64,000 nt of DNA from Flavihumibacter soli. Its GTDB lineage: Bacteria > Bacteroidota > Bacteroidia > Sphingobacteriales > Sphingobacteriaceae. Where the stretch lies: NCBI RefSeq assembly GCF_010692725.1, contig NZ_JAAFZB010000092.1, positions 1 through 64,000 on the forward strand, in the 5' to 3' direction. Shown one piece after another: positions 16,966 through 25,987 of this stretch. The position numbers were made by a program, and so were the translations under genes. The notes below the pieces were generated by a model. That model saw nothing but the letters and a program-made list of their open reading frames with translations. It was not told the origin of the DNA and made no database searches. The stretch's first letter is position 1, and every line of letters starts with the position of its first letter.

Positions 16966-17166
16966 ATGAAGAACCGAGATATTATTGCAACCGATCTGTC
17001 TGAAGCCATCAATGTATTTGCAGAAAAGCTGCCTGATCCTGTCAGATCCTACAATTCCACGATAAAAGACGAAGTCTTATTAAATGACACTAAGGTCACT
17101 CTTTTAGCCCAGAAGCGAAAAGGCGAAAACGGGATGTGCTGGGAGATCAACTACAAGCCACTTTAA
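16966..17166 (+). CDS. Small conserved-looking hypothetical protein
   Basis: 66 aa, no signal peptide or membrane segment. The chain alternates charged and hydrophobic residues (DLSEAINVFAEKLPDP, KDEVLLNDTKVTLLAQKRKG) and has balanced codon use. A -7-like box precedes it. Not recognised; coding status rests on the codon pattern and position. Confidence 0.5.
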   Translation: MKNRDIIATDLSEAINVFAEKLPDPVRSYNSTIKDEVLLNDTKVTLLAQKRKGENGMCWEINYKPL

Positions 17167-17214
17167 AAAGTACACCTTCCGGAGTTCCTCAATAACCGTC
17201 GTGGTAGCACAGGC

Positions 17215-18048
17215 TTATTTATAATGTGCTGTAAATAAGGGTAATTGTGTTTTCCTTATCAGGGCATCGGCCAGGCTCGGTCTAAGCCAGCGTGACACCA
17301 TGCTGCGCCGGTAGGCACCTAATACAACGAGGGTATTCTGCCTGTCTGCCAGGTATTCAACGACCTCCTTTTCCGCAATTCCTGAAACCAGCCTGAAGGT
17401 CGCATCCGGGAAGTGACATAACATAAACTCCCTGATGAGTTCGTCGTGCGGAAAGGAGTTCTGCGCCTGTTCCGAATGGACTGAAAGAATTTCTACAGGT
17501 AATGACTTTAACTCTGGAAGCATGTAACTCATCATTTTTGCGGCGTAGACGGATGAAGGATCACTGTCATACAGGATCACCACATTTTCAATCTTCGAGT
17601 AGGTCGAGGGTACAAGCATGACCGGGCACTGCACATCAGCAAGCAGGTCTTTGATGAACGTTGACGGGAGTTCTTCATGCGTATGGGTTAATGACTCGTG
17701 TGAACCGATGATCAGCAGGTCGCTGTAAATGGTTTCCTTGACGAGCTCCTGCAGGGCGATGCTCTTATCATGATGAACTATGTATTTTATCCCGGCCTGC
17801 TGGCAGCCATTCTCGAAGGCCGCAACAGATTCCTTCCTGGTCAGGACATCTTTGTCTACCAGTTGTTTGATCTTTTCTGCCGACACGCCTTCATCGCCCA
17901 CCATGTCGGTCAGCTTGAAGCTGTGATGTGTGAAATCATCCAGGAAGACACCGACCAATAAGCTGTCATGAGGGGCGATATCCAGCGCATGCTGCTGCGT
18001 ACTTGCAGAAAACTTCAGCCCGTCGAATGCGGCGATTATTTTTTTCAT
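17215..18048 (-). CDS. Universal stress protein, two tandem Usp domains
   Basis: 277 aa. Two Usp folds (about 1-145 and 150-277). Domain 1 starts MKKIIAAFDGLKFSAST and contains SDLLIIGSHE; domain 2 starts NVVILYDSDPSS and ends TLVVLGAYRRSM plus LIRKTQLPLF. The G-2x-G-9x-G(S/T) ATP-binding signature is not clear in either domain, so nucleotide binding is uncertain. Cytoplasmic stress-related protein, single gene. Confidence 0.85.
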   Translation of the reverse strand: MKKIIAAFDGLKFSASTQQHALDIAPHDSLLVGVFLDDFTHHSFKLTDMVGDEGVSAEKIKQLVDKDVLTRKESVAAFENGCQQAGIKYIVHHDKSIALQELVKETIYSDLLIIGSHESLTHTHEELPSTFIKDLLADVQCPVMLVPSTYSKIENVVILYDSDPSSVYAAKMMSYMLPELKSLPVEILSVHSEQAQNSFPHDELIREFMLCHFPDATFRLVSGIAEKEVVEYLADRQNTLVVLGAYRRSMVSRWLRPSLADALIRKTQLPLFTAHYK

Positions 18049-18182
18049 ATGGATATTTTGCGGGTTTAAGTACTGAACCAGGAGGCTTTTTAGAAGCGTT
18101 CCCTTATTGAATTTGAGATCGGTTTATCAATAGTCCTGCCATGATGAGCCTGTTCGAAAACCTTGGCCAGGACGTCTCATCC

Positions 18183-18575
18183 CTACCGTTCTGCATTATT
18201 TTGTATCATCTTTTGCTTTGTATTGTCCTCTTTACGGACCAGCAATACTTCATCATGCTCGAGTGGAAGATACCCTGATTCATAACAGAAGTAATATTTT
18301 TTGCCCGATTGTGTCTGGTAGATATTGGTGAAGTATTCGAAATTAAATCCTTTGATCAGCAGCTTCTTCCGGCTGATCTTTATTTTTCCGTCCGGATTCA
18401 GTTCTTCCATGATACGCCGGTTTCGTTTCAAAATAGAATTTACCTGGCGCATATACGATGTGCTTTCGCTTAGCTGGCGATTGTTATAATTACTGCGGCA
18501 CTGGTCGTCGCAGAATTTCTTGTCAGAACGGCCGCGCAGTTCACCTTTGCAGTCCAGGCATAATCTTACTTCCAT
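18183..18575 (-). CDS. Zinc-ribbon hypothetical protein, divergent from ssb
   Basis: 130 aa. N-terminal treble-clef/zinc-ribbon pattern: CLDCKGELRGRSDKKFC-DDQC (Cys6, Cys9, Cys22, Cys26). A basic helical segment (SILKRNRRIMEEL) follows, then a C-terminal beta-rich part (KKLLIKGFNFEYFTNIYQT, KKYYFCYESGYLPL). I recognise it as a common Bacteroidota hypothetical but know no function. It is transcribed away from ssb across a region containing CGTTTATA direct repeats. Confidence 0.7.
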   Translation of the reverse strand: MEVRLCLDCKGELRGRSDKKFCDDQCRSNYNNRQLSESTSYMRQVNSILKRNRRIMEELNPDGKIKISRKKLLIKGFNFEYFTNIYQTQSGKKYYFCYESGYLPLEHDEVLLVRKEDNTKQKMIQNNAER

Positions 18576-18621
18576 AGGCTGGGATTTTAAGCGTACAGGT
18601 TAATTAGCTGATTAAATATAC

Positions 18622-18664
18622 AAAACCGTTTGTATCCGTTTATAATCGTTTATACCTGTTTAAT
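18622..18664. promoter_or_regulatory. CGTTTATA-type direct repeats between the zinc-ribbon gene and ssb
   Basis: Four to five copies of a decameric motif (CGTTTGTATC, CGTTTATAAT, CGTTTATACC, TGTTTAATAT) lie in tandem in the divergent promoter region. The roughly 10-bp spacing puts them on one face of the helix. Possible operator; no cognate regulator is identified. Confidence 0.4.
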
Positions 18665-18757
18665 ATCCGGCTATCCCACGCTGCTCCTCCCAACTTTGAT
18701 CTGTCAATAGCAGGGTGCTGTTGTTCATTAATCAATTAACACTTAAACAGTAAAGTC

Positions 18758-19123
18758 ATGAGTAATTTAAGAAACAGTGTTCGCCTGGTTGGATTTCTGG
18801 GCAGAGATCCTGAAGTAAAGTTGTCTGCAAACAACAAGAAAGTTGCGCGGGTATCCATAGCTACCAACGATTCTTACAAAAATGATAAAGGCGAAAGGGT
18901 AGAAGAGACCCAGTGGCATAATTTAGTTATGTGGGATAAGACCGCTGCGTTTGCCGAGAGTTACCTGCATAAGGGTACGGAAGTGAGCATCGAAGGCCGT
19001 CTGACTAATCGTGTTTACACAGATAAATCGGGGGTTAAAAAATACTACACGGAAGTGGTAGTAAACGAGATCATGTTCGCCGGGCCAAAAAGAGAAAATG
19101 GCGGGTCGGAGACGGAGATATGA
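18758..19123 (+). CDS. ssb: Single-stranded DNA-binding protein, short form
   Basis: 121 aa. OB fold typical of bacterial SSB: NSVRLVGFLGRDPEVK, KKVARVSIATNDSYKNDKG, TQWHNLVMWDKTAAFAESYLHKGTEVSIEGRLTNR and the YYTEVVVNEI strand. It ends GGSETEI with no Gly/Pro-rich linker and no DDDIPF-type acidic tip, so it probably cannot recruit SSB-interacting repair proteins. Bacteroidota often carry several ssb paralogues; this looks like an accessory one. The stop TGA is the first triplet of a heptamer array, so the C-terminus may have been truncated by it. Confidence 0.9.
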   Translation: MSNLRNSVRLVGFLGRDPEVKLSANNKKVARVSIATNDSYKNDKGERVEETQWHNLVMWDKTAAFAESYLHKGTEVSIEGRLTNRVYTDKSGVKKYYTEVVVNEIMFAGPKRENGGSETEI

Positions 19124-19232
19124 GGTATCAGGTAACAGGTATCAGGTATCAGGTATCAGGTGTGTCAGGTGTCAGGTATCAGGTAACAGGTAACAGGTGT
19201 CAGGTACTTGATACTTGATACTTAATACTCTA
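19121..19232. repeat. Heptamer array shared by the convergent ssb and lipoprotein stops
   Basis: From the ssb stop: TGAGGTATC, AGGTAAC, AGGTATC (three times), AGGTGTC, AGGTATC, AGGTAAC (twice), AGGTGTC. Then come TGATACT/TAATACT units, which on the minus strand read from the lipoprotein stop TAG as AGTATTA, AGTATCA, AGTATCA. Polarity switches between the two gene ends. Confidence 0.8.
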
Positions 19233-19718
19233 ATTAAAACTCTCAAAACTTCTCCGTGTCAGAATTCCCGGCGTGGCATGATCTCCGGCTTTAAACCGGA
19301 AATCAACCGCTTCAATTTCGCCGACCTCGGTCAGGGAATAGGTTGCTTCCGCCAGGTAAACGCGCGCGCCTGCGGAGCCGATTTCCTGAGTTAAATAGCT
19401 AGCGTCTTCGATCCTGACGATGGCCTTGTTTCCTTCGATAGCCAGGGAATCGATCCTTATTTGCGGGTACTTTAGATTTAAAGCATCGATAATATCCTGC
19501 TCATTCAGGTTGCCGGGTCTGGCTACCGGGTTTTTTCTCATCTCCAGTAACTGCGTGCTGTCGTTGAAAGCAGCAATCCAGGGCACATCAAGTGTTTTTT
19601 CTGACTCGGGAACAGCCTCCTTCATTTCCGCTCCCTCAGACACCTGCTTTGGCGATCTCTCATTCTGACAGGAGGCAAGGAGCAGCAGGGCAAGGATGCT
19701 GAGAAGGAGATTTTTCAT
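19230..19718 (-). CDS. Hypothetical lipoprotein
   Basis: 162 aa. Signal peptide with lipobox LLASC (Cys17) and an acidic linker (about 20-45). The mature part has a repeated-strand pattern (IRIDSLAIEGNKAIVRIEDASYLTQEI, YLAEATYSLTEVGEIEAVDFRF) and ends near GILTRRSF. Possibly a small GerMN-like or beta-barrel fold, but no family is certain. It is 17 bp downstream of the SDR gene on the same strand and may be co-transcribed with it. Confidence 0.65.
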   Translation of the reverse strand: MKNLLLSILALLLLASCQNERSPKQVSEGAEMKEAVPESEKTLDVPWIAAFNDSTQLLEMRKNPVARPGNLNEQDIIDALNLKYPQIRIDSLAIEGNKAIVRIEDASYLTQEIGSAGARVYLAEATYSLTEVGEIEAVDFRFKAGDHATPGILTRRSFESFN

Positions 19719-19735
19719 GACAGGCGGTTTAGGTT

Positions 19736-20440
19736 TTAAGGATTTGTTACAGCTACCGGCAGGATCTTGCCGTTAAAGAACTTATGGCCTGTAAGGGCAA
19801 AATCGGCTATATATTTACCCATTTCATATGCCATCACAGGTGATTCATAATCAGGAAACGCCTTCTCAAGCATTTCTGTTTGTGCTGATCCCAGCGCCAG
19901 GCAGTTAACTTTAATTTGGCGGCTTTCCAGTTCAAATGCCAGGCACTCAGTTAAAGTATGCAAGGCCGCTTTACTGGCCGAATAGGCCGCCAGTCCCGGG
20001 AATTTGATGCTTCCCTGGAAGCCGCCCATACTGCCGATATTCAGGATGTGGGAGCCGGCAGACATAAAGGGGAGCATATGCTGGATCATCTTTACATGTC
20101 CCAGTAAATTGATTTGCAGCATTTCCGCAAAGTCGATCTGCGTTAGTTCCTCGAATGGTTTGTTTATCAGCGATCCTGCGTTGTTGATAAGGACATCGAC
20201 CGTGCCGATATGTGATTCAACGAAGGGAAGCAGCTCGGTAATATAATCGTCATGTACAATGTCGAATTTTATCGGGTAGATCGTACAGTCAGGGTTCAGG
20301 CTGGTACCTATATCAAACAATCGCTGCAGCTTATCTTCCGAGCGCGCCAGGGCAACCACCCGGTTGTCGTTTTTCAGAATAAACTCTAATGCGGCCTCAA
20401 AGCCTACGCCACTGCTGGCGCCGGTAATTACAATATTCAT
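19736..20440 (-). CDS. Short-chain dehydrogenase/reductase
   Basis: 234 aa. Classical SDR: Rossmann glycine motif TGASSGVG near residue 7, NNAGS near 87, catalytic Ser in ILNIGSMGG, Tyr and Lys in YSASKAALH near 154-158. NAD(P)-dependent oxidoreductase, cytoplasmic. The start overlaps the end of the aromatic amino acid hydroxylase by 4 bp (ATGA), so the two are translationally coupled. A role in recycling or using a pterin, for example as dihydropteridine reductase, is attractive but is inference. Confidence 0.85.
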   Translation of the reverse strand: MNIVITGASSGVGFEAALEFILKNDNRVVALARSEDKLQRLFDIGTSLNPDCTIYPIKFDIVHDDYITELLPFVESHIGTVDVLINNAGSLINKPFEELTQIDFAEMLQINLLGHVKMIQHMLPFMSAGSHILNIGSMGGFQGSIKFPGLAAYSASKAALHTLTECLAFELESRQIKVNCLALGSAQTEMLEKAFPDYESPVMAYEMGKYIADFALTGHKFFNGKILPVAVTNP

Positions 20441-22218
20441 ACACTTAGCTTTTGCTGACTCACCGGATTCCTGATCAGGTAAAATCCATCCCGGATCAGT
20501 TTCGAATATTCCGGTTCGGCCGCGGCCTTCATTTCTAAAAATATCCTGATCTCACGGTCCAGTTCCGGCATAATATCCTCATGTTCCAGGATCTCGAGGA
20601 TTTCCATCGAACATAACCAGTCATCGCGGAAATTTTCTTTTAACTGGTTCCACACCTCGTTTAGCTGCCCATAACCCGAATGGCTTTCGCGAACGTCGCG
20701 AACGACCTGGTATAAGCGATGGTATTGTAACGTCTTTTTGTCGTATTCTGTACGTATCGTTGATGTTTTTGAAATTAGCGCGATCTCTTCAAAAGCATCT
20801 TTGTCTGCGGCACCGCAAAAGACCGAAGTGATCTTTTCACCCACGGCCATATCATAGATTCCCCAGGAAGGCTCAAACAAACTTGTACCGGCTTCGTCCT
20901 TCAGGCTGCAATTGGAGAAACTGATCAATACCGTTTTTTCGTTCCTTCGCCCGATATTCTCCACTTTTCCATTCAGGTTCATCCCGCTTTCAAAAACAAG
21001 TTCTGCACGCTCACCCGGCACGATGCCCAGTTCTGCCAGTTGCTCCAGGTTTAGATCTTCCAGTGGCTTGTCATGCCCTTTTAGCTTGCCGACAGGTGAA
21101 GAAAAGCCGTCGGTATGCGTATTCTTGCCATGGCCCGGAAGTTCTGTATTTCCCAATGCCAGGGCGGTGGGGCCAGTAGTTTTCAGGAACGTTACCTGGT
21201 TATCTCTGCCCATGCCTACATCAGTAAATACGCCGCTGACCTGCAATCCTGAGCTGTATTCAGCCGTACAGATGTTCTTGCATTCCACAGCTTTCAGCAA
21301 GCCTTCCACGCCGCCTACACGGAAAGCCATGGTATCCGCGAATTGTTCGAGAACATTGATCAGGTTCTGAAAATCGTGTGTCACAAATAGCTGAGGCTGC
21401 TGTTTTGTAATATCAAACGGGAAGTTGATCGCATCAATGGTATATGGAAGCTTCTTAACTTCGGGACTCATACAGCCGGCGCTTTCACCGATGGATGAAA
21501 GCAGGCCCGCGCCATAGATCTTGGGATTATCCAGGGTGCCTATAAGTCCGTATTCCACTGTCCACCAGTGAAGCCTGCTAAGCAAAGCCATTTCTGATGG
21601 CTCACCAAGGTTCTTCTGGCAAAAATCTACCTTCTTTTCCGCCTTACGCAATTCCGCGGGATCTGCATCAGGCATTTCCTTTAAAATAGACAGGTGACGT
21701 ATGGCTTCATACAGTTCAAAATCGCGGGAAGAAAAAATAGCTTTAGCACCGATAGAACCAAAATAACTGAGATAATCGTGGTAATCTTTATCGGCGATAA
21801 TAGGGGCGTGGCCGGCCGACTCGTGAATAATATCGGGAGCCGGCGTGTATTCAATATGATGTATCTGGCGTATGTCGGCCGCAATAACCAGGACCCGATA
21901 GGCCTGATATTCCATAAAGGCTGCCGGCGGTATAAAACCGTCGACGGTTACCGCACCCCAGCCGATCTTTCCCAGGGCATTGTTCATGTCCTGCAGGTTG
22001 GGGATCTTTTCTATGGTCAGACCGGCTGCTTCAAGTCCGGGGATATAAGGATAATAAGCAACGTCTTTTAAATAGCTGTAGTTCTGCCGCATCACGTAAC
22101 GCCACACTGCATGGTCAACAGGAGTATACTGTTCATACTGCTGTTCCACAATAAACTGTTTCAGGTGGTTGGGCAACCTTGCAACTTGCGGATTATTAAA
22201 ATCGTTGAAGCTGTTCAT
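20437..22218 (-). CDS. Aromatic amino acid hydroxylase with long C-terminal extension
   Basis: 593 aa. The biopterin-dependent hydroxylase domain (about 20-330) has iron ligands His132 and His137 (IHESAGHAPI) and Glu222 (HWWTVEYGLIG), plus the GLEAAGLTIEKIPNLQ-type pocket region. It hydroxylates phenylalanine, tyrosine or tryptophan; phenylalanine is the usual bacterial substrate. Residues about 330-593 form an extension containing a beta-rich part (GERAELVFESGMNLNGKVENI) and a helical end. This long form is known in Bacteroidota; the extension's role is unknown. Coupled to the downstream SDR gene. Confidence 0.9.
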   Translation of the reverse strand: MNSFNDFNNPQVARLPNHLKQFIVEQQYEQYTPVDHAVWRYVMRQNYSYLKDVAYYPYIPGLEAAGLTIEKIPNLQDMNNALGKIGWGAVTVDGFIPPAAFMEYQAYRVLVIAADIRQIHHIEYTPAPDIIHESAGHAPIIADKDYHDYLSYFGSIGAKAIFSSRDFELYEAIRHLSILKEMPDADPAELRKAEKKVDFCQKNLGEPSEMALLSRLHWWTVEYGLIGTLDNPKIYGAGLLSSIGESAGCMSPEVKKLPYTIDAINFPFDITKQQPQLFVTHDFQNLINVLEQFADTMAFRVGGVEGLLKAVECKNICTAEYSSGLQVSGVFTDVGMGRDNQVTFLKTTGPTALALGNTELPGHGKNTHTDGFSSPVGKLKGHDKPLEDLNLEQLAELGIVPGERAELVFESGMNLNGKVENIGRRNEKTVLISFSNCSLKDEAGTSLFEPSWGIYDMAVGEKITSVFCGAADKDAFEEIALISKTSTIRTEYDKKTLQYHRLYQVVRDVRESHSGYGQLNEVWNQLKENFRDDWLCSMEILEILEHEDIMPELDREIRIFLEMKAAAEPEYSKLIRDGFYLIRNPVSQQKLSV

Positions 22219-22306
22219 TCTGTATTAGGAGTTTATAAAATAAGAACGGTATAAATTTAATAATTTTTTACCCCGCATCACTGCCCGGCTCATTTGAACA
22301 GCCTGG

Positions 22307-23227
22307 TCAGGGATTTAATTCTGTCAGGTCGGGTATCTCTTTAAGGTTACCTCTGTCACCACCGGTATCTTCCAGAGTTTTAGGATGAAGCACAAAATAC
22401 ATACCTGAAAGCGAAACTAAGGCGGAAATACAATAAAAAAGAAGGCTGATGATTACCCCGTAATGCTCATCAATACCGAAGATGTCGGCGCCATAAAGGA
22501 ACACGATCTCCCTGGCACCCAGGCCGCCCATGGTAAACGGAATGACCGCTACAAGCGATGATACCAGGAAAATGAACAGGTAGGGAGAAAATTTGCCGTC
22601 GAAATGAAGGGCATATAGCAGGAAAATAATACAGATCACCTGCATGGACTGCACCAGTATAGCTTTCAGGTGCGTTGAGATGAAGAAATGACTGTAATCG
22701 GTGAAATACCGCTTCATGACAACATAGTAAATGATTGAGCCGAATATCACTGCCGTGATCGGCAGCCAGTTTGGGATGCCGAACTTAGGAATGAAGATCA
22801 CCAGGGCGGAAATGATCAGGCCAAGCGCCCAGAAGCCGCTTAAGCGGTCGAAGAATATAGCCTGAAACAGCTTACGCCCCTTCACCTCCATACGTTTCCG
22901 CAGGTAAAAAATCTTGTAACCGTCGCCGCCGATACCGCCCGGCAGAAACAGGTTGTAAAACATCCCCAGCAGGTAGATCTTAAAGTTAAATACATTGGAG
23001 ACATGAATGCCGATACCCTTGAAAAACGAGTTCAGCCGCGAAGAGGTGATGATCGTTGAAACTACGAAACACAGGAAAGCGGCCAGCAGGTACCAGGGAT
23101 TAGCCGCCGACACTGCCTTCTGAAGATCGCCCAGATTAACCTTCGTAAATACCAGATATAAGGATAGTCCGCTGATTCCGATCTTTAAAAGGAGCTTAGT
23201 TATGCTCCAGAGCCTTTGTTTCTCCAT
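22307..23227 (-). CDS. Lysylphosphatidylglycerol synthase/UPF0104 flippase-like membrane protein
   Basis: 306 aa from the preferred start (Met at 23225-23227); a longer ORF reaches 23287 but its first 20 codons lie antiphase inside the conserved C-terminus of the upstream glycosyltransferase. About eight hydrophobic helices. Family features include the FYNLFLPGGIGGDGYKIFYL segment (about 90-110) and GGLGAREIVFLYG near 240. Members move or modify lipid-linked substrates across the inner membrane. Third gene of the GT39-GT2 operon, which suggests glycolipid transport. Confidence 0.8.
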   Translation of the reverse strand: MEKQRLWSITKLLLKIGISGLSLYLVFTKVNLGDLQKAVSAANPWYLLAAFLCFVVSTIITSSRLNSFFKGIGIHVSNVFNFKIYLLGMFYNLFLPGGIGGDGYKIFYLRKRMEVKGRKLFQAIFFDRLSGFWALGLIISALVIFIPKFGIPNWLPITAVIFGSIIYYVVMKRYFTDYSHFFISTHLKAILVQSMQVICIIFLLYALHFDGKFSPYLFIFLVSSLVAVIPFTMGGLGAREIVFLYGADIFGIDEHYGVIISLLFYCISALVSLSGMYFVLHPKTLEDTGGDRGNLKEIPDLTELNP

Positions 23228-24152
23228 CAAATATGCGTCTAACCTGGTAAGTCTTCCTGTTCGTGCCTTCAAAATAAGTGCGGACATTCACTTCAGCCAG
23301 GATACCGAAAGTGATCAGCTGAATCCCACCCAGTAGAAATATCATGCCTAAAATAAGCAATGGCTTACCCCAAATGTCCTGACCCATGATTTTCAGGATC
23401 AGCAGGTAGGTATTAATGATGATTCCCAGACCCAGCGAAACAAAGCCCATTGTTCCGAATAGGTGCATGGGTTTCTGAATGTATTTCCTGAAAAAAACCA
23501 TCAGGATCAGGTCGGACATAACCTTAAACGTGCGGTTCAGCCCGTATTTAGAGCTTCCGAAACGGCGTGCGTGGTGTTTCACGTCCACCTGGGTAATGCT
23601 GGCTCCCTGAAGTTTTGCAAGCACGGGAATAAAGCGGTGAAGTTCGCCGTAAATGCCGAGGTCTTCCGCGATCTCCCGTTTGAAGATCTTCAGCGTACAG
23701 CCATAATCCCGGATATATACGCCGGTCATCCGGCGGATCAAGGCGTTGGCTATCTTTGATGGGATCTTCCGCAGGAACATCCCGTCCTGACGGTTCTTAC
23801 GGTTACCAGCCACCACATCCCAGTCCTCATCCTTCAGTTTCTGAAGCATAAAGGGGATGTCGGTCGGGTCGTTCTGCAAATCGCCGTCCAGCAGGGCGAT
23901 GTAGGTGCCTGTCGAATGGTCAATTCCAGCCGTCATGGCTGTGCTCTGACCGTAATTCTTCCGCAGTTCAATAAGCCGGATGCGATCGTCACTATGCTGA
24001 CGGATCTCCCGCTGTGTTCCGTCATCCGATCCGTCGTCGACAAACACAACTTCGTAATCTATACCTGACAGGGCATCCCGGATCGCAAGAATAAGGGGTT
24101 GAATATTTTCGCGCTCGTTCAGAACGGTTATGACTACTGAGAGTTCTCTCAT
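23196..24152 (-). CDS. GT2 family glycosyltransferase (polyprenyl-phosphate type)
   Basis: 318 aa. DPM1-like GT-A domain (1-220) with VVFVDDGSDDGTQ near 33, LDGDLQNDPTDIP near 90, and RDYGCTLKIFKR near 150, followed by two transmembrane helices (about 230-255, 262-290) and a short tail. Such enzymes transfer a sugar from a nucleotide donor to undecaprenyl phosphate on the cytoplasmic face. The 4-bp ATGA overlap with the GT39 gene and its flippase-like neighbour fit a pathway that makes a lipid-linked sugar for periplasmic transfer. Confidence 0.9.
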   Translation of the reverse strand: MRELSVVITVLNERENIQPLILAIRDALSGIDYEVVFVDDGSDDGTQREIRQHSDDRIRLIELRKNYGQSTAMTAGIDHSTGTYIALLDGDLQNDPTDIPFMLQKLKDEDWDVVAGNRKNRQDGMFLRKIPSKIANALIRRMTGVYIRDYGCTLKIFKREIAEDLGIYGELHRFIPVLAKLQGASITQVDVKHHARRFGSSKYGLNRTFKVMSDLILMVFFRKYIQKPMHLFGTMGFVSLGLGIIINTYLLILKIMGQDIWGKPLLILGMIFLLGGIQLITFGILAEVNVRTYFEGTNRKTYQVRRIFDGETKALEHN

Positions 24153-25747
24153 TTTACTTTAAACAATTTAAGGTTGGCCTCATAGGACTTTATCAATTCA
24201 GCCGAAGGGTTTTTGATATCCCTGTCAAAGGTAAAATAATAACCCGGCATAGCATCTGTGGCCACAAATTTTACCTTTTCCATACGCGTGCGTTCCATGT
24301 AGAAGATCAGCCTGTCATGAAAAGGGATGCTCAGCACATCCGGCTGATACTGGTAGAAATACAGGGGCTGTCCCCTGCTGATATGGCCCATTTCTATGGC
24401 TGCCTGGCGGAAATATGCGGCATCGCCGTTATGCAGGCGGTGAGGCAGCACGAACCAGCTGAAGGCAAGTCGCACAATCAGTAAAAAGCCGACAAAGGGC
24501 AGGATGTATTCCCTCCTGAACCGGTAGATCTGCCAGGTGAAGAATGCGGCGCCTGCGATCACTACTGCTGCTTTTAGCGGAAGATAGCCGACGTAAGCTT
24601 CCAGTCCGAAAAAGAACAGGACCGGTAATCCCATGGTCACAATGCCGGCCATACCGAACATCACCCATTTCAGCACCCGGTCAAGTTTAGGGAAGGAAGG
24701 CCGGTAGGTATAATAGGCATGCGCCCAGATAACGAATAGCAGTGGGTAAAGCATCAGCAGGTAACGTGGTCTTGTTTCCGACGAGATCCAGTAGACCCAG
24801 ATATTCGCCAGGAAGGTGATGCTAATGAATTTTAAGAAGTCATTTTCCATCAGGCCGCGCCAGAACCGTTTATGGAGGCAGAATAAGACCAGTATGCTCA
24901 CAGGGAACAAGTGAAACAGGTGCTCAAAGGGAAACTGGATAATGTGAAGCAGGGTTTTAGTCATGCCGGTCTTAGCAGGAGTTCTCCGGCTGCTTTGATC
25001 CCAGATTGTGCTGAAATAGCCCTCCAGGTTGGGGTTATGCTGGTAGTAATTGAAGAAATACGCGCCGATAACCAAAAGGCAGGCAAGACCGCTGACGATA
25101 TGCTGCCAGCTGAAAAGCTTTTTGAGGTTTTTCGTATAGGCCAGCAAAGCCAGGATGGTAAAGCCTTGGAAAACAAGAGAGGGTAATCCTTTTGCCAGGA
25201 AGGATGCCGCTGTCAGCAGGTAACTGAACATAAAAAGGTTCAGCCATTGTTTGCGCCGGTAAAAAAAGAAGATACCCATAAAGGATATGTAGGTAAGCCA
25301 CGAGTAGAAGATGTCGATATGACCCAGCATGGAATCATAGATCAGCATTCGTCCGTTCACCAGGAAAAATAAGCCGCTGAGAGCAGCTATTTGCTTGTTT
25401 TTCAGGAAATAATTAACCGAGTAATAGATCGTAACGGCAAAAAGGAACATCGGGATCGCTGCGGGAAGGCGGGTGACAAATTCCGAAAAACTGCCCGTAA
25501 CCAGGTAAAAGCCGGCAAGCATCCAGTTATAAAGGGGCGGCTTATTATAGTAATATTCTCCGCCTATGGTAGGCACCGCGAAGTTTTTACTCAGGATCAT
25601 TTCAAGGGCCACGTTTGCGCGTGTAGGTTCATCCGCAAACAAGGGCAAAAGCCCCAGGTTGATGAGAAAGGGAGGTACCGCGATAAATAAGAGGATAAAA
25701 AATGCCCTGCCGGGATACTGCTGAAGGAATTTTTCCAGTTGCTGCAT
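24149..25747 (-). CDS. GT39-like (ArnT/PMT fold) membrane glycosyltransferase
   Basis: 532 aa with about 11-13 transmembrane helices. After the first helix comes the acidic loop motif FADEPTRANVA, matching the conserved DE of the PMT/ArnT superfamily, then YYNKPPLYNW in the first periplasmic loop. The C-terminal soluble portion (about 440-532) is short. These enzymes transfer a sugar from a polyprenyl phosphate to lipid A or another envelope acceptor. First gene of the three-gene operon; acceptor unknown. Confidence 0.85.
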   Translation of the reverse strand: MQQLEKFLQQYPGRAFFILLFIAVPPFLINLGLLPLFADEPTRANVALEMILSKNFAVPTIGGEYYYNKPPLYNWMLAGFYLVTGSFSEFVTRLPAAIPMFLFAVTIYYSVNYFLKNKQIAALSGLFFLVNGRMLIYDSMLGHIDIFYSWLTYISFMGIFFFYRRKQWLNLFMFSYLLTAASFLAKGLPSLVFQGFTILALLAYTKNLKKLFSWQHIVSGLACLLVIGAYFFNYYQHNPNLEGYFSTIWDQSSRRTPAKTGMTKTLLHIIQFPFEHLFHLFPVSILVLFCLHKRFWRGLMENDFLKFISITFLANIWVYWISSETRPRYLLMLYPLLFVIWAHAYYTYRPSFPKLDRVLKWVMFGMAGIVTMGLPVLFFFGLEAYVGYLPLKAAVVIAGAAFFTWQIYRFRREYILPFVGFLLIVRLAFSWFVLPHRLHNGDAAYFRQAAIEMGHISRGQPLYFYQYQPDVLSIPFHDRLIFYMERTRMEKVKFVATDAMPGYYFTFDRDIKNPSAELIKSYEANLKLFKVK

Positions 25748-25987
25748 ATAGCCGGCAAATATATAAATTTCAAAGCAGCCAACCGGGCTGCGGTATTCAT
25801 GTTAGCTCACAGATTGTACCTAAGGCACGAAATAATGTGTTGACATATTTTCTTTCTCCAGGACGTACGGACGGAAATGAAATTTGCTCATCGGTCTCTC
25901 GCCCTACCTTCATAAAAATAAAACCTGCGCCGCCACCATGCGTTAAAAAAATACTATTCAACATATTACTATTCAATATATACGCTT

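Noticed and set aside
23228-23287. Upstream start of the flippase-like gene (adds 20 residues)
   Set aside because: These codons overlap the conserved C-terminal segment of the upstream glycosyltransferase in another frame and do not resemble the family's N-terminus; Met at 23227 is preferred.
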